The notes: generated by a model from the letters alone, not told the origin. Positions 11,520 through 22,288 are shown, counted from the first letter of the stretch. The stretch: 64,000 nt of DNA from Rhizobiaceae bacterium (GCA_019635775.1 JAHBYU010000016.1:1-64000); one strand, 5' to 3'. Program-made: numbers and translations.

Positions 11520-11762
11520 CTACTCGCCGTCAGAGTTTGAGCTATCCTTGAGAATTCCGAAGTCGGCCGACTTGCTGTTCTGTGCCGCGGTCAGAAAGCC
11601 CTCCGCAGAGAGTCCTCTGCGCAGGAGTTCGCGAACGGCAGCGGCCCTCGTCGGCATTCTCTTATCAAACCGCCAATTGTCCAACGCTTCAAGCTCGTCC
11701 GAGCTCAGCATGACCTGTAATCGGTCGGGACGCTCCAGCGCAGCCATCTTCCTTCCCCTCAT
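11520..11762 (-). CDS. Ribbon-helix-helix-like small DNA-binding protein
   Basis: An 80-residue protein whose core (ERPDRLQVMLSSDELEALDN, then MPTRAAAVRELLRRGL) has the strand-helix-helix pattern of Arc/MetJ/CopG regulators. An alternative start five codons later (MAALERP) has a purine-rich GGAAGGA just before it. No antitoxin partner is evident next to it. It lies inside the putative tRNA-Thr relic; target unknown. Confidence 0.6.
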   Translation of the reverse strand: MRGRKMAALERPDRLQVMLSSDELEALDNWRFDKRMPTRAAAVRELLRRGLSAEGFLTAAQNSKSADFGILKDSSNSDGE

Positions 11763-11974
11763 GAGTAAGTAGCTAACCTCACCGACAATTAGTTGTCTGG
11801 CCAAAAGGTTGCAACGGCTATTGAGGTGCATGTTTGGTAAGCTGCTTGACATGGCCTTGATGACAAACCAACTAACTAATTGATTTAGTTTTGTTTTTTT
11901 ATCATTTGTTATTTCCATGTGGCGGGAGCCGCCATATCTAGAATGGCATGGGGCTAACCCAAATGGAGGTAGCC

Positions 11975-12301
11975 ATGACTCAATCCAATCGATGGATAGA
12001 CAGTGCAAGGCATTCGGTCAGAGAGGCCGCGGAAGCGACAGGAATGGTCAACGTTACCGTTGTCGCGCGCGATGTGCGCGTACTGCATCCGAATATGCCG
12101 CTTCTGGAAATCGAACAGGCGGTTCTCGCGTTCGCCGATTTGATGGGCGTTCCGATCGTTTTCGATGGCGGCAAGGCCGCCCCACCGGTTCCCGAGCATC
12201 TGATAGTCGAATTCATCGGCATCGACGGCAAGGAGATCGGTGACGCTCCGGCACACGCACACAGCCTGGACGGGCTGGATAAGGTGGCCAGCGACATCTA
12301 G
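11975..12301 (+). CDS. Hypothetical protein
   Basis: A 108-residue soluble protein preceded by GGAGG 6 nt before the ATG, which favours this start over two upstream ATGs. It has no signal peptide or membrane segment; the middle part (LHPNMPLLEIEQAVLAFADL) looks helical. Not recognised. It is the second gene inside the putative relic element. Confidence 0.55.
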   Translation: MTQSNRWIDSARHSVREAAEATGMVNVTVVARDVRVLHPNMPLLEIEQAVLAFADLMGVPIVFDGGKAAPPVPEHLIVEFIGIDGKEIGDAPAHAHSLDGLDKVASDI

Positions 12302-12397
12302 AAACTGCGCCATCTTGTCTGGTTACAGACGAACTTGGAGCGGTCGCAGAGTTAATTTGCGATCGAGAGGAACGTCGTCGTCTCGTCCCTCGCAATC

Positions 12398-12449
12398 CGG
12401 TTTTGTGAGCGGCAGGGTCCGCGTCACCGCCATGGCCGGCACCAGAAAT
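12398..12449 (+). repeat. Decayed partial copy of the tRNA-Thr 3' half
   Basis: Starts with CGGTTTTGT (anticodon region of the tRNA) and ends with the 14-nt CCGGCACCAGAAAT (acceptor end plus flank). The sequence between has diverged. It cannot fold as a tRNA and is interpreted as an attachment-site scar. Confidence 0.6.
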
Positions 12450-12519
12450 TAAACAGTTTGCCGCAAAATCTCCACGATGTTGCTGCCACCACCAAGTGGC
12501 GGATGCGGGATTCTATTCA

Positions 12520-12855
12520 ATGCATGGAATGCGTGGAATTGGGATGGTTATTGCGACGGGCGGCGTGCTCCTGTCGCTAACTGCCTGTTCGCGTACCTCC
12601 GACGGAACGATCGTATCCGATCTGCCGATAGAGATGCCCGGAGTGAGCCTCGCGCCTGCCGCCCCGGCTTATGTTCCGTCGTGGTTGAAACGCAAGCCTC
12701 CTGAGCGCGAAGCGGCTCCCAACTTTCCGCCACCGCCGGAAGTTCAGAAGGGCCAACGCCGGAAGGCAGGGCCCCCTGTGATCAAGACGGGATCCGGCAA
12801 TATTGAATGCGAGAACAAGAATGTGGACGGCCGTGTGCGGATGGTCTGCCGTTAA
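12520..12855 (+). CDS. Putative lipoprotein
   Basis: A 111-residue protein. The N-terminus MHGMRGIGMVIATGGVLLSL runs into the lipobox LTAC, predicting a lipid-anchored Cys near residue 23. The mature part is Pro-rich (APAAPAYVPSWLKRKPPERE) and contains two further Cys near the C-terminus (IECENKNVDGRVRMVCR). No family recognised. The hydrophobic segment supports starting at this ATG rather than eight codons earlier. Confidence 0.6.
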   Translation: MHGMRGIGMVIATGGVLLSLTACSRTSDGTIVSDLPIEMPGVSLAPAAPAYVPSWLKRKPPEREAAPNFPPPPEVQKGQRRKAGPPVIKTGSGNIECENKNVDGRVRMVCR

Positions 12856-12926
12856 GCCTTGATCTATCCCCTTGCGGAAGCTCTCTGGACCGGAAAGAAT
12901 TCCGGTTGTCGCCAGGGAGGATTCCG

Positions 12927-13367
12927 ATGCTCCGCCTTTTTCCCAGATGCGGGCAGGTTCTGTCCGCCTTGATCTTCCTATCCGCGCCGGCCCTGGCGCA
13001 GGAGGGAGATACTGGTATTGCGTTCGCCTATGCCCCCGAGCAGGGAAGCGGCATGTGTTCGGGTACAGATCCCGCAAGCACGATCGAGTGCGCGAAGGAG
13101 AAGTGCATTGCCAATGGAGGCAGCGCCGATGACTGTGCACCCGTTGCCTGGTGTTATCCGGCGGGGTGGTCGGTCGGTGTCGGCGTAATGCACAAGGAAG
13201 GTATCCACTGGAGCGAATACAGTTGCGGCTGGCCGACCCGCGAGGCGGCTCTGGCCGCCGGCGCTGTGCTCTGCGACACCCAGTTTCGCGAGTTCATAGA
13301 TCAGTGCTTTGTCGGCCAGCTTTGGGACGAGAACGGGCAGCCGGTGTCTCTTGAGGGCGGGATGTAG
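12927..13367 (+). CDS. Secreted Cys-rich protein, DUF4189-like
   Basis: A 146-residue protein with a Sec signal peptide (LSALIFLSAPALAQ, cleavage about residue 25) and an AGGGAGG ribosome binding site. The mature part has eight Cys and the pattern GIAFAYAPEQG...AKEKCIANGGSADDCAPVAWC...PTREAALAAGAVLC, which resembles DUF4189 proteins. Assignment is by pattern only. It ends 1 nt before the convergent acetyltransferase stop. Confidence 0.6.
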   Translation: MLRLFPRCGQVLSALIFLSAPALAQEGDTGIAFAYAPEQGSGMCSGTDPASTIECAKEKCIANGGSADDCAPVAWCYPAGWSVGVGVMHKEGIHWSEYSCGWPTREAALAAGAVLCDTQFREFIDQCFVGQLWDENGQPVSLEGGM

Positions 13368-13368
13368 C

Positions 13369-13869
13369 TCAGTCTGCCCAGACGATCGCGCGCTCGTAGA
13401 TGTCCGCTGCAATGCCTGAATCGGGCCGGCCGCAAGCGGACGTCTCGCCAGCTTTCGCAAATCCCTGCCCCACATAAAAGCCGACGGCCTTTGCGTTGGC
13501 CGGTTCGACCTCCACCCGGACGGTTTCGGCCTCGGGAAATGCAGCCTCGATCTCGTCGAGCAGCAGGCCGCCTACGCCGTGGCCCTGCATCGGCGGTCGC
13601 ACGTACAGTTGGTGAAGCGCCACCTTTCGCGTGTCCGCATCAAAGGTGGCGAAGGCAACGCCTGCGATCGCCTTGCCGTCGTCGGCAACCAGGAATTCGC
13701 TTCCGGGTTGCGTCACGCGGCCACCCACAGCCTTGGCGGAATGCCAGTCAGCCAGCAGCGCGTCGACCTTGTCCTTACCGTAAATGGTGTCGTAGGTCGC
13801 ATGCCACGTCTCGGCGAGCAGCGAGCGGATGGCAGCCACGTCCCATTCGCCGGCGGTGCGGACGTACAT
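13369..13869 (-). CDS. GNAT family N-acetyltransferase
   Basis: A 166-residue acetyltransferase. The acetyl-CoA binding motif A is LHQLYVRPPMQGHGVGGLLL near residue 95; the C-terminal VEPANAKAVGFYVGQGFA is motif B. It starts 1 nt after the gatB stop on the same strand and is probably co-transcribed. Substrate unknown. Confidence 0.88.
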   Translation of the reverse strand: MYVRTAGEWDVAAIRSLLAETWHATYDTIYGKDKVDALLADWHSAKAVGGRVTQPGSEFLVADDGKAIAGVAFATFDADTRKVALHQLYVRPPMQGHGVGGLLLDEIEAAFPEAETVRVEVEPANAKAVGFYVGQGFAKAGETSACGRPDSGIAADIYERAIVWAD

Positions 13870-13870
13870 G

Positions 13871-15370
13871 CTACTCGATCCCGAGCTTGGCCTTGACCAG
13901 ATCGTTGACGGCCTGCGGGTTCGCCTTGCCACCGGTCGCCTTCATGACCTGTCCGACAAACCAGCCGGCAAGCGTCGGTTTTGCCTTTGCCTGTTCCACC
14001 TTGTCCGGATTGGCAGCGATGATGTCGTCGACCGCCTTTTCGATGGCGCCGGTGTCGGTGACCTGCTTCATGCCGCGGGCTTCAACGATCTGGCGCGGGT
14101 CGCCGCCGTCGTTCCACAAGATCTCAAAAAGGTCCTTGGCGATCTTTCCCGAGATCGTGCCTTCCTTGATGAGGTCGAGGATGGCGCCGAGCTGGGCGGG
14201 CGTGACCGGAGCGTTTTCTATATCTTTCCCGGCCTTGTTCAATGCGCCGAGCAGATCATTGATGACCCAGTTCGCCGCGGTCTTGCCGTCGCGGCCGGAT
14301 GCGACCTGCTCGAAATAGTCGGCAATCGCCTTTTCCGAGACGAGGATCGACGCGTCGTACACGGTAAGGCCGAGGCTCTTCACCAGCCTGTCCTTCTTGA
14401 CGTCCGGCAGTTCAGGCAGGTCTTTCGCCAGCGCATCCACGTAAGCCTGGTCGAACTCGAGCGGCAGCAGGTCCGGGTCTGGGAAATAACGGTAGTCGTG
14501 CGCCTCTTCTTTGGAGCGCATCGAGCGCGTCTCGCCCTTTACCGCGTCGAACAGGCGCGTTTCCTGGTCGATCGAGCCGCCGTCCTCCAGGATGGCGATC
14601 TGGCGGCGGGCCTCATATTCGATGGCCTGGCCGATGAAGCGGATCGAGTTCATGTTCTTGATCTCGCAGCGCGTGCCGAACCCCTCGCCCGGACGCCGAA
14701 CCGAAACATTGACGTCAGCGCGCAGCGAGCCTTCATCCATGTTGCCGTCGCAGGTGCCGAGATAGCGCAGGATCGAACGCAGCTTCGTGACGTAGGCTTT
14801 CGCTTCGTCCGAAGACCGGATGTCCGGCTTGGAGACGATCTCCATCAAAGCCACGCCGGAGCGGTTGAGGTCCACATACGACATCGTCGGGTGCTGGTCA
14901 TGCATCGACTTGCCGGCGTCCTGTTCGAGATGCAGGCGCTCGATGCCGATCTCGACATCCTCGAACTGGCCCTGCCGGTCAGGACCCACGGAGATGGTGA
15001 CGGTGCCTTCGCCGACGATGGGCTGCTTATATTGAGAAATCTGGTAGCCCTGCGGGAGGTCCGGATAAAAATAGTTCTTGCGGTCGAAAACCGATTTCAG
15101 GTTGATCCGCGCGTTGAGGCCGACGCCCGTGCGGATCGCCTGCCTGACGCATTCCTCGTTGATCACTGGCAGCATGCCGGGCATGGCGGCATCGACGAGG
15201 CTTACATTGGCATTGGGGGCGGCACCGAACGCCGTTGAGGCGCCGGAAAACAGCTTGGACTCGGAGGTCACCTGCGCATGGACTTCCATGCCGATGATGA
15301 TCTCCCAGTCTCCGGTCGCCCCCGGTATGAGGCGCTTGGGATCTGGCGTGCGTGTATCGATGATGGACAT
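13871..15370 (-). CDS. gatB: Aspartyl/glutamyl-tRNA amidotransferase subunit B
   Basis: A 499-residue GatB, which activates mischarged Glu-tRNA(Gln)/Asp-tRNA(Asn) for amidation with ammonia delivered by GatA. The N-terminal kinase-like domain opens [37 protein letters not shown] and [17 protein letters not shown] are family signatures, and the C-terminal YqeY-like tail ends the protein. gatC and gatA are not adjacent, as is frequent in Rhizobiales. Confidence 0.97.
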   Translation of the reverse strand: MSIIDTRTPDPKRLIPGATGDWEIIIGMEVHAQVTSESKLFSGASTAFGAAPNANVSLVDAAMPGMLPVINEECVRQAIRTGVGLNARINLKSVFDRKNYFYPDLPQGYQISQYKQPIVGEGTVTISVGPDRQGQFEDVEIGIERLHLEQDAGKSMHDQHPTMSYVDLNRSGVALMEIVSKPDIRSSDEAKAYVTKLRSILRYLGTCDGNMDEGSLRADVNVSVRRPGEGFGTRCEIKNMNSIRFIGQAIEYEARRQIAILEDGGSIDQETRLFDAVKGETRSMRSKEEAHDYRYFPDPDLLPLEFDQAYVDALAKDLPELPDVKKDRLVKSLGLTVYDASILVSEKAIADYFEQVASGRDGKTAANWVINDLLGALNKAGKDIENAPVTPAQLGAILDLIKEGTISGKIAKDLFEILWNDGGDPRQIVEARGMKQVTDTGAIEKAVDDIIAANPDKVEQAKAKPTLAGWFVGQVMKATGGKANPQAVNDLVKAKLGIE

Positions 15371-15620
15371 ATCAGCCTGTGTGTCGAAAGCGTTCGGTTT
15401 TCGCTAGTCCAAAGCGCCAGCGGAGGCAAGCGCGGGGTTTGCCGCACGATTGCCGCAACGCTTCCAGATTTCGCTCTCGGGGTCGAATAACAGTGCCTTG
15501 CGGCTCGAACACGCGTACCTTCGCTTCCAAGTGCGGGACTGATATGTGCCGAAGGTTGGATTTGGTAACCGAACCGCTCTAGAACGCTGTGCAACGACTG
15601 TGGGGTTCAAGGGACGCCTT

Positions 15621-17942
15621 ATGGATACCGGCAACAACAAGAATTCGCGCTTCGACCTGGAAGAGGCCGCTCTTTTCTTTCACAAATATCCGACGCCCGG
15701 AAAGCTCGAGATCCAGGCAACCAAGCCGCTTGGCAACCAGCGCGATCTTGCGCTTGCGTATTCGCCAGGCGTGGCCGCTCCCTGTCTCGCCATCCGCGAC
15801 GAGCCTGCAATGGCCGCCGACTATACGAGCCGCGCCAATCTGGTCGGCGTGGTGTCGAACGGAACGGCGGTTCTGGGGCTGGGCGATATCGGTCCGCTTG
15901 CGTCGAAGCCCGTCATGGAAGGCAAGGCGGTCCTGTTCAAGAAGTTCGCCAACATCGACGTGTTCGATATCGAGATAGACGCGCCTGACATCGAGCGCAT
16001 GGTGAGCACGATCTCGGCGCTTGAGCCGACCTTTGGCGGCATCAATCTTGAGGACATCAAGGCGCCGGAATGTTTCGAGGTCGAGGAGCGCCTCAAGGCC
16101 AGAATGGGCATTCCGGTCTTCCATGACGACCAGCACGGCACTGCCATCATCGTTGCTGCCGCGGTCCTCAACGGCCTGGAGTTGGCTGGCAAGAAGCTGT
16201 CGGAGGTGAAGATCGTGACCTCGGGCGCGGGTGCGGCGGCGATCGCGTGCCTCAACCTGCTGGTGTCGCTCGGCGCGAAGCTCGAAAACATCTGGGTGAC
16301 CGACCGCTACGGCGTGGCATACAAGGGCCGCGTCGAGGAAATGGATCGCTGGAAGGATCCATACGTCAAGGACACCGAAGCACGCACGCTTGCCGATGTC
16401 ATCGGTGGTGCTGACGTGTTTCTCGGCCTTTCGGCGGCAGGCGTGCTGGGAGCCGAACTGTTGAAGGGGATGGCGGCGCACCCTCTTATTCTTGCGCTTG
16501 CCAACCCGACGCCGGAGATCATGCCCGACGAGGCTCGGGCTGTCAGGCCGGACGCCATGATCTGCACCGGCCGCTCCGACTTCCCCAATCAGGTCAACAA
16601 CGTCCTTTGCTTTCCCTACATTTTCCGTGGCGCCCTAGATTGCGGGGCGCGCGCGATCAACGAGGACATGAAGATGGCGGCCGTCCGCGCCATCGCCGCC
16701 CTCGCCCGCGAGGAGCCCTCGGACGTCGCGGCGCGCGCCTACGCCGAGGAAACACCGACGTTCGGACCGGATTTCCTGATCCCCTCGCCTTTCGATCCCC
16801 GGCTGATCCTGCGGATCGCTCCTGCGGTCGCCAAGGCCGCTTGCGAAAGCGGGGTCGCTGCCCGGCCGATCGAGGATTTCGACGCCTATATCGACAAGCT
16901 GAACCGCTTTGTCTTCCGTTCCGGACTCGTCATGAAGCCGGTATTTTCGATCGCCAAGAGCGCGCAGGCAAAACGCGTCATCTATGCCGATGGCGAAGAC
17001 GAGCGCGTGCTTCGCGCGGCGCAGGTGGTTCTGGAGGAGGGCATCGCCTTGCCCACGCTTGTCGGCCGCCCGCATGTGATCGACGTCCGGCTCAAGCGGT
17101 ACGGTCTGCGCATCCGGCCGGGGACAGACTTTGAACTGATCAATCCTGAAGACGATCCGCGCTACCGGGCTTATGTCGATCTGCTCATCGAACTCATGGG
17201 CCGTCGCGGCGTGACGCAGGAAGCCGCACGTCTTATGGTTCGCGGTAATCCGACGGTGATTGCCGCGCTAGCCGTTCGGCGCGGTGACGCCGATGCCATG
17301 ATCTGCGGCCTGGAGGGGCGTTTTGAGCGTCACCTTCGCAACGTGACGCTCATCGTCGGAAAGCGGGATCTGGTACGTGACCGTGACTTGTCGACCCTCT
17401 CCATGCTGATCACCCAGCGCGGCGTCATGTTCATGACGGACACTTATGTGACGATCGATCCGGGTCCCGAGGAGATCGCCGAGATGACCGTACTGGCGGC
17501 CGAGGAAATACGACGTTTCGGCATAGAGCCGAAGGCCGCGCTGTTGTCGCTTTCCGACTTCGGCTCGCGCGATACTCCTAGCGCGCTCAAGATGCGAAAG
17601 GCCGGCGAGATCCTCCGCGTGATAGCGCCGGATCTCGAGTTCGATGGCGAGATGCATGCCGACACGGCGATCTCCGAAACGCTGCGACAGCGTGTCTATC
17701 CGCACTCACGGCTGAAGGGAGAGGCCAATCTCCTAGTTTTCCCCAGCCTTGACGCGGCAAACATCACGCTGACGGCGCTCAAGCAGATGATGGATGCGCT
17801 GCATGTCGGCCCCATTCTGCTCGGCACACAGAAGCCTGCCCATATTCTCACGCCGTCCGTCACGTCTCGCGGCGTTGTGAACATGACAGCCATTGCGGTC
17901 GCGGAGGGAGCGCATCGGACTCAGGAGCTCTCGCATACGTGA
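15621..17942 (+). CDS. maeB: NADP-dependent malic enzyme with phosphotransacetylase-like domain
   Basis: A 773-residue MaeB/Tme-type enzyme decarboxylating malate to pyruvate. Residues 1-430 are the malic enzyme half ([33 protein letters not shown], and the NAD(P)-binding [15 protein letters not shown]). Residues 440-773 resemble phosphate acetyltransferase and are thought to be regulatory. The start at [11 protein letters not shown] was chosen because the frame upstream is not conserved in character. The 250-nt gap to gatB holds no other feature I can support. Confidence 0.95.
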   Translation: MDTGNNKNSRFDLEEAALFFHKYPTPGKLEIQATKPLGNQRDLALAYSPGVAAPCLAIRDEPAMAADYTSRANLVGVVSNGTAVLGLGDIGPLASKPVMEGKAVLFKKFANIDVFDIEIDAPDIERMVSTISALEPTFGGINLEDIKAPECFEVEERLKARMGIPVFHDDQHGTAIIVAAAVLNGLELAGKKLSEVKIVTSGAGAAAIACLNLLVSLGAKLENIWVTDRYGVAYKGRVEEMDRWKDPYVKDTEARTLADVIGGADVFLGLSAAGVLGAELLKGMAAHPLILALANPTPEIMPDEARAVRPDAMICTGRSDFPNQVNNVLCFPYIFRGALDCGARAINEDMKMAAVRAIAALAREEPSDVAARAYAEETPTFGPDFLIPSPFDPRLILRIAPAVAKAACESGVAARPIEDFDAYIDKLNRFVFRSGLVMKPVFSIAKSAQAKRVIYADGEDERVLRAAQVVLEEGIALPTLVGRPHVIDVRLKRYGLRIRPGTDFELINPEDDPRYRAYVDLLIELMGRRGVTQEAARLMVRGNPTVIAALAVRRGDADAMICGLEGRFERHLRNVTLIVGKRDLVRDRDLSTLSMLITQRGVMFMTDTYVTIDPGPEEIAEMTVLAAEEIRRFGIEPKAALLSLSDFGSRDTPSALKMRKAGEILRVIAPDLEFDGEMHADTAISETLRQRVYPHSRLKGEANLLVFPSLDAANITLTALKQMMDALHVGPILLGTQKPAHILTPSVTSRGVVNMTAIAVAEGAHRTQELSHT

Positions 17943-18011
17943 TGTACCGTATCGCGTGCAGCGACAACGACCACACGAATGGTTAACTTGGCGGCCTCTA
18001 GAATCGATGTG

Positions 18012-19250
18012 ATGCAGGACAGACGCAACATGGCGGCAGCGCCACAAAGGCCGGACAGGCGTGGCCCTGCAAAATGGGTGTGGCTGATTGCTGCCGTGCT
18101 GGTCTCGGTATCGCTGATGCCTGACATCGCGTTTGCTGCCTCGCGCGTGTGCCGTCAACTGGAGGCGGAACTTGCATCGGGTGGAACTGCCTCTTCGTCC
18201 CGCTCACGCAGGAACGACGCAGCGATTGCCAAGCAGCGAGAGCAGCTTCAGCTTACCAAAAGCCATGCGCGCAGTGCGGGGTGCGGTTTCCGGCTGTTCA
18301 AGAGCGGGTCAGGAACATGCACGACGTTCGACCGCAAGATCGACCGGATGGAACAGAATCTCTTGGCGTTGGAGCGAAAATCCGGAGGTTCGGCCAAAGC
18401 CGGCCGTTCGCGCGCCAAGATCATGGCGGCCCTGCGCGCCAATGGCTGCCGCGACGACGCCGTTGCCGAGCGTCGGACGCCTCGCGCGCTTGAAGGTCCC
18501 CGAAATCTGATCGACCACATTTTCGGTGGCGGCATTCGTCAGCGCGGCTCCCTGGACGAGCTTGGCCCGGCGGCCGGACGTGGCCAGGAGCAAACGGCAA
18601 GGCGCGTAGCCAGGCAGCCGGAAGGCGGCTGGGTCAACGAAGACGGGCGTATCCGTTTTTCTGCTCCCCCAGGCCGTTACCGAACCCTGTGCGTGCGAAC
18701 CTGCGATGGCTATTACTTCCCGGTCTCGAACGCATCTGCGCCGTCGGATTTCGAACGGGACCAGGCAAATTGCCAGTCGAGCTGTCCCGGAACCGATGTC
18801 CAGATCTACTATCACCGGCAGGGACAAGAGTCCGAGACGATGGTTTCGGGCCTGTCGGGACGTCCCTATTCCGACCTCCCCGCGGCATGGCTCTACAAGC
18901 AACCGGATGTTCCAAACCCCGCCGGGTGTGGCTGCGGAATTCCAAGACGCAACGAGGCTGCCGGCTATAGCGTGATTGCCGGCAATGCGCCGGTGCCCGA
19001 CCAAGCGATCGAACCAGTCACGCCTCAGCCAGGCGAACAACCCGGCCCCGGACTAGATGCCGAAACGCAGGCCCATCCAGATCGAGGCATGGATGCCGAG
19101 GCGCTCGGCGGGATAGCCGTCGCTCCAAAGGTCGGCAAGCCCGGACCGGCGGCCGAGCAACGCCGGATCAGGGTCGTCGGGCCTGTATTCCTGCCGGACC
19201 CAGAAGGGGCAGCAGATCCGCAAGCTCAGGGCCGGACTGAAGTCCAGTAA
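18012..19250 (+). CDS. DUF2865 domain-containing exported protein
   Basis: About 412 residues. An N-terminal hydrophobic segment ([21 protein letters not shown]) acts as signal peptide or anchor. A Lys/Arg-rich helical region with Cys follows, and then the DUF2865 signature [20 protein letters not shown] ... [18 protein letters not shown] ... [14 protein letters not shown]. The C-terminal 130 residues are Pro/Gln-rich. The start is uncertain: an ATG 33 nt upstream and one 18 nt downstream are alternatives. Its last 83 nt overlap the convergent gltX. Confidence 0.8.
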   Translation: MQDRRNMAAAPQRPDRRGPAKWVWLIAAVLVSVSLMPDIAFAASRVCRQLEAELASGGTASSSRSRRNDAAIAKQREQLQLTKSHARSAGCGFRLFKSGSGTCTTFDRKIDRMEQNLLALERKSGGSAKAGRSRAKIMAALRANGCRDDAVAERRTPRALEGPRNLIDHIFGGGIRQRGSLDELGPAAGRGQEQTARRVARQPEGGWVNEDGRIRFSAPPGRYRTLCVRTCDGYYFPVSNASAPSDFERDQANCQSSCPGTDVQIYYHRQGQESETMVSGLSGRPYSDLPAAWLYKQPDVPNPAGCGCGIPRRNEAAGYSVIAGNAPVPDQAIEPVTPQPGEQPGPGLDAETQAHPDRGMDAEALGGIAVAPKVGKPGPAAEQRRIRVVGPVFLPDPEGAADPQAQGRTEVQ

Positions 19251-20541
19251 GGGCCAGCCTTATCGGTTCGTAGAGAGCCTTGCCCTTCCGCTCCGTCTTT
19301 TCCTTCACCGCGCCGATCCACGTCTTGAACGTGTCCCTGTCCCACGGTTCGGGCGGCAGCATGTCGAAGGCTTCCCGAACGAAGCTCTTGTCGTCGTCGG
19401 ATAGATCGGGGAGCGTATCAGGCCCCTGCTCGACGATCCGCCACCAGTCGGCTGCATCGGAAAGTTTATCCAGATTGCCGCGCACGGCGAGCCAGAAGGG
19501 CTCCGCTTTTTCGCTGAAGATGTCGAGTGCCGACAACCGGTCCTGGGCCTCCCTGAACGGCATCTGGCGCAGCAGGTCGCGGTTCAGCGTCTTCAGGTCA
19601 TCCGGATCGAACTTGGCGGCGGACTTGGATGTCGCAGAAAGGTCGAACAGGTTGGCAAGCTCGGACATGGAGGCAGCCGGTACGACATTTTCAGAAGTGC
19701 CGGTCAGAACCGCGAGAGAGGCGATCGTCATTGGCTCCAGCCCTGCTTCACGCAGGCCGGCTATGGATAATGCTCCCGTGCGCTTGGAGAGTGCCTCGCC
19801 GCTCGCAGCCGTTAGAAGATTGTGATGGCCGAACTCGGGCGGCTCTGCGCCGAGCGCCTGGAAAAGCGCGATCTGGACGCCCGTGTTGGTGACGTGGTCG
19901 TCGCCGCGGATCACGTGGGTTATCCCCATGTCGATATCGTCGGTCACGGATGGCAGCGTGTAGAGAAAGGTGCCGTCTTCGCGGATAAGGATCGGGTCCG
20001 AGAGTGACGCCAGATCAATTGTTTCTTCGCCGCGTACGAGATCGTTCCAGCTGACTTCCGTGCGCTCGGGCTGCATCGGATCTTCGGGGAAATTGGGCAG
20101 CATGAAGCGCCAGTGGGGCTTGCGACCTTCAGCTTCGTATTCGGCGATCTGTGAGTGTGAGAGTGACAACGCCTCGCGCCCATAGACCGGAGGCAATCCA
20201 CGCGTACGCCGGACCTTGCGTCGCAAGTCCAGTTCGGCGGGGGTTTCGTAGCAGGCATAGAGCTGCCCTGCCCGCTTCAACTTGTCTACAGCGTCGTTGT
20301 AAAGCTCGAAGCGCTTCGACTGATATTCGATGGAATCCTGGAATATGCCGAGCCAGTGCAGGTCGTAGAGGATTGCGTCGGCATATTCCTGCTTCGACCG
20401 CGCCTGATCGGTGTCATCGAAGCGTTGCACGAAATTTCCGGCGTTGTTCATGGCAAAGAGCCAGTTGAACAGCGCCGTGCGGGCGTTGCCGATGTGGATA
20501 TTTCCGGTGGGCGATGGTGCGAAACGAACGGTGACGGGCAT
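19168..20541 (-). CDS. gltX: Glutamyl-tRNA synthetase
   Basis: A 457-residue class I synthetase. The HIGH-type motif is in [20 protein letters not shown] at the N-terminus; the KMSKS-equivalent is [12 protein letters not shown] near residue 245. The GALSI sequence places it in the GltX2-like group found in bacteria that lack GlnRS and use GatCAB, consistent with gatB nearby. The start [13 protein letters not shown] is favoured over six codons upstream. Confidence 0.94.
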   Translation of the reverse strand: MPVTVRFAPSPTGNIHIGNARTALFNWLFAMNNAGNFVQRFDDTDQARSKQEYADAILYDLHWLGIFQDSIEYQSKRFELYNDAVDKLKRAGQLYACYETPAELDLRRKVRRTRGLPPVYGREALSLSHSQIAEYEAEGRKPHWRFMLPNFPEDPMQPERTEVSWNDLVRGEETIDLASLSDPILIREDGTFLYTLPSVTDDIDMGITHVIRGDDHVTNTGVQIALFQALGAEPPEFGHHNLLTAASGEALSKRTGALSIAGLREAGLEPMTIASLAVLTGTSENVVPAASMSELANLFDLSATSKSAAKFDPDDLKTLNRDLLRQMPFREAQDRLSALDIFSEKAEPFWLAVRGNLDKLSDAADWWRIVEQGPDTLPDLSDDDKSFVREAFDMLPPEPWDRDTFKTWIGAVKEKTERKGKALYEPIRLALTGLQSGPELADLLPLLGPAGIQARRP

Positions 20542-20663
20542 TTGCGGGCCGTAGACCAAGGAAAGGAAAGTTACAACTCAAAAAGGGCCACCGCGGCGGC
20601 AAGACATAGAGCATGGTGCGCCTCTTGGGAAGCCGGCAAGGTTCTTGCGGCAAGAAAGGTCGG

Positions 20664-21893
20664 TCACGAAACGTGATCCGCCATGGCGCGTTTGCGAAGC
20701 CGCCGAGAGATGTGCAGCATCAGAAGCGACACCGCAAAGCAGTAGAGCGCCATGGTGACGAGTTGGTGCGGATAGTCGACGCCATGGTCGATCATGTAGC
20801 CTGTGATGCCAGGTCCTGCGGCTGAGGCGAAAACGATCGCGGAAAAGACCAGCGCGCGGATCGCCCCGAGATTTTTCAGCCCGTAGACCTCCGGCCAGAC
20901 CGCGCCGAACAGCGTGGTGGACAGGCCGTTGGAAAACCCAAGGAAGGCCATGAACAGGAACGGTACCCATTGTGCCTCGAGTATTCCGAGTATCAGGCAG
21001 GCAACGCCGAGCGGGACGAGTACGAAAGGCAGGAGCGCCAACCCTGACAGGCGGTCGATGAGCTGGCCAGACACCAGCGTGAAGATGCTGTTGACCAGCG
21101 CGGCCACGGTAAAAGAAGCCGCGAAGACACCGAGCGACCAGCCGCGAAGCTCTACCAGATAGACCTGGTGGAAGAAGATGGTCGTCACGATGAAGCCTGG
21201 CGCCATGACGCCAAGCATCAACAGGTAGAACATGGGGTCGCGGACAACTTCCGCCCGTGTCCAGTCCCTTGCATCGACAATGCGGGGCGCGGGGTCCGTA
21301 GAGCGTGGTGTGCGACCGACAGCGACAAGCGTGGAAAGAAGCGGCAGCGCGATAACCATCAGCACTGCCGCCGCAATCAGCCAGGTGTTGCGCCACCCGA
21401 ACGCGACAGCCAGCGCCACGAAAAGAACCGGCAACAGGGCGTCCCCGACATTGTGGCCGAGGATGATCACCGAGATCGCCCGTCCGCGCTGTGCGGAAAA
21501 CCAGCGCGCCGTGGCGGTGACCGCGTTGTGAACCATCATCCCCTGTCCGAAGAGGCGCAGCAGGTAGATGGCGGTCACAAGCACGGCAACATGATGCGCC
21601 AGCGCCATCAGGACACAGGCCACCGCAAGCACAGGAACGATAAGAAACGTGACCTGCCGGACACTGTAGCGATCGACGATCGTGCCCAGATAGGGGAGTG
21701 TCAGCGCGCTCCCAAGCGTGGCAATCATGTAGACCATGCCAAACCCGCCATGGGTCAGGCCGAAATCCTCGCGAATGTAACCGGCCGACAGCGAGATGAA
21801 GAACGTCTGCCCGAACGATGAGAAGAAGGTGAAAAGGAGCCCGCCCGCGAGCCAGCGTGCGTTTTCACGGAGGAAGATGAAGAAGCCGGTCAC
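20664..21893 (-). CDS. MFS transporter
   Basis: A 409-residue inner-membrane carrier with about twelve hydrophobic helices and the A-type loop GTIVDRYSVRQV between helices 2 and 3. Substrate cannot be read from sequence. Its ATG overlaps the stop of the upstream acetyltransferase by 4 nt (ATGA), so nadE, the acetyltransferase and this gene look like one transcript. Confidence 0.88.
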   Translation of the reverse strand: MTGFFIFLRENARWLAGGLLFTFFSSFGQTFFISLSAGYIREDFGLTHGGFGMVYMIATLGSALTLPYLGTIVDRYSVRQVTFLIVPVLAVACVLMALAHHVAVLVTAIYLLRLFGQGMMVHNAVTATARWFSAQRGRAISVIILGHNVGDALLPVLFVALAVAFGWRNTWLIAAAVLMVIALPLLSTLVAVGRTPRSTDPAPRIVDARDWTRAEVVRDPMFYLLMLGVMAPGFIVTTIFFHQVYLVELRGWSLGVFAASFTVAALVNSIFTLVSGQLIDRLSGLALLPFVLVPLGVACLILGILEAQWVPFLFMAFLGFSNGLSTTLFGAVWPEVYGLKNLGAIRALVFSAIVFASAAGPGITGYMIDHGVDYPHQLVTMALYCFAVSLLMLHISRRLRKRAMADHVS

Positions 21894-22288
21894 GTGCTGC
21901 GATCAAGCCGCATCTCGTGACCGTCGGTGCACGGGCGGAAACCGTAACGCTTGTAAAGCCCCTGCGCGTCGGCGGTATTGAGCATCCAGGTTTGCACGGT
22001 ACGGAGTTCGGGGTGGCCTAGCAATGCTTCGACAAGCGCCTTGCCGATGCCCTGGCCGCGATGCTCGGGCCACACAATGACGTCCGATATGCGCGCAAAA
22101 AGCGTCTGGTCGCCGTGCGCTCGCGCAAAGCCGACCTGCTGGCCGTCTTCCATCGCAATCACGCAGACCGAATGGCCGAAGGCGCGCCGATCAAGCTCTG
22201 CGGTTCGCTGGCTGCCCCAGTATGTTGCTTTGAGCAAGGCGTGCGTCGCCTCGAAGTCGAGACAATCCAGGTCCGAAGTGATCTGCAC
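21890..22288 (-). CDS. GNAT family N-acetyltransferase
   Basis: A 132-residue acetyltransferase; motif A is ISDVIVWPEHRGQGIGKALV and the C-terminal part NTADAQGLYKRYGFRPC is motif B. The most likely start is a GTG 1 nt after the nadE stop with a G-rich RBS just before it; longer frames overlap nadE. Translational coupling to nadE upstream and the MFS gene downstream is likely. Confidence 0.8.
   Translation of the reverse strand: MQITSDLDCLDFEATHALLKATYWGSQRTAELDRRAFGHSVCVIAMEDGQQVGFARAHGDQTLFARISDVIVWPEHRGQGIGKALVEALLGHPELRTVQTWMLNTADAQGLYKRYGFRPCTDGHEMRLDRST

Larger units (their letters stand above)
11422..12449. mobile_element. Probable relic of a tRNA-Thr-integrated element
   Basis: The last 9 nt of tRNA-Thr plus 5 flanking nt (CCGGCACCAGAAAT) recur exactly at 12436-12449. 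A second shared block, CGGTTTTGT, is in the tRNA at 11382 and again at 12398, with nearly the same distance to the 14-mer (40 versus 38 nt). This is what a decayed attR copy of a tRNA 3' half looks like. Between the repeats lie a ribbon-helix-helix gene and a 108-aa ORF, with a noticeably AT-rich stretch at 11820-11930. No integrase is present, so the element is at most a remnant. Confidence 0.55.
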
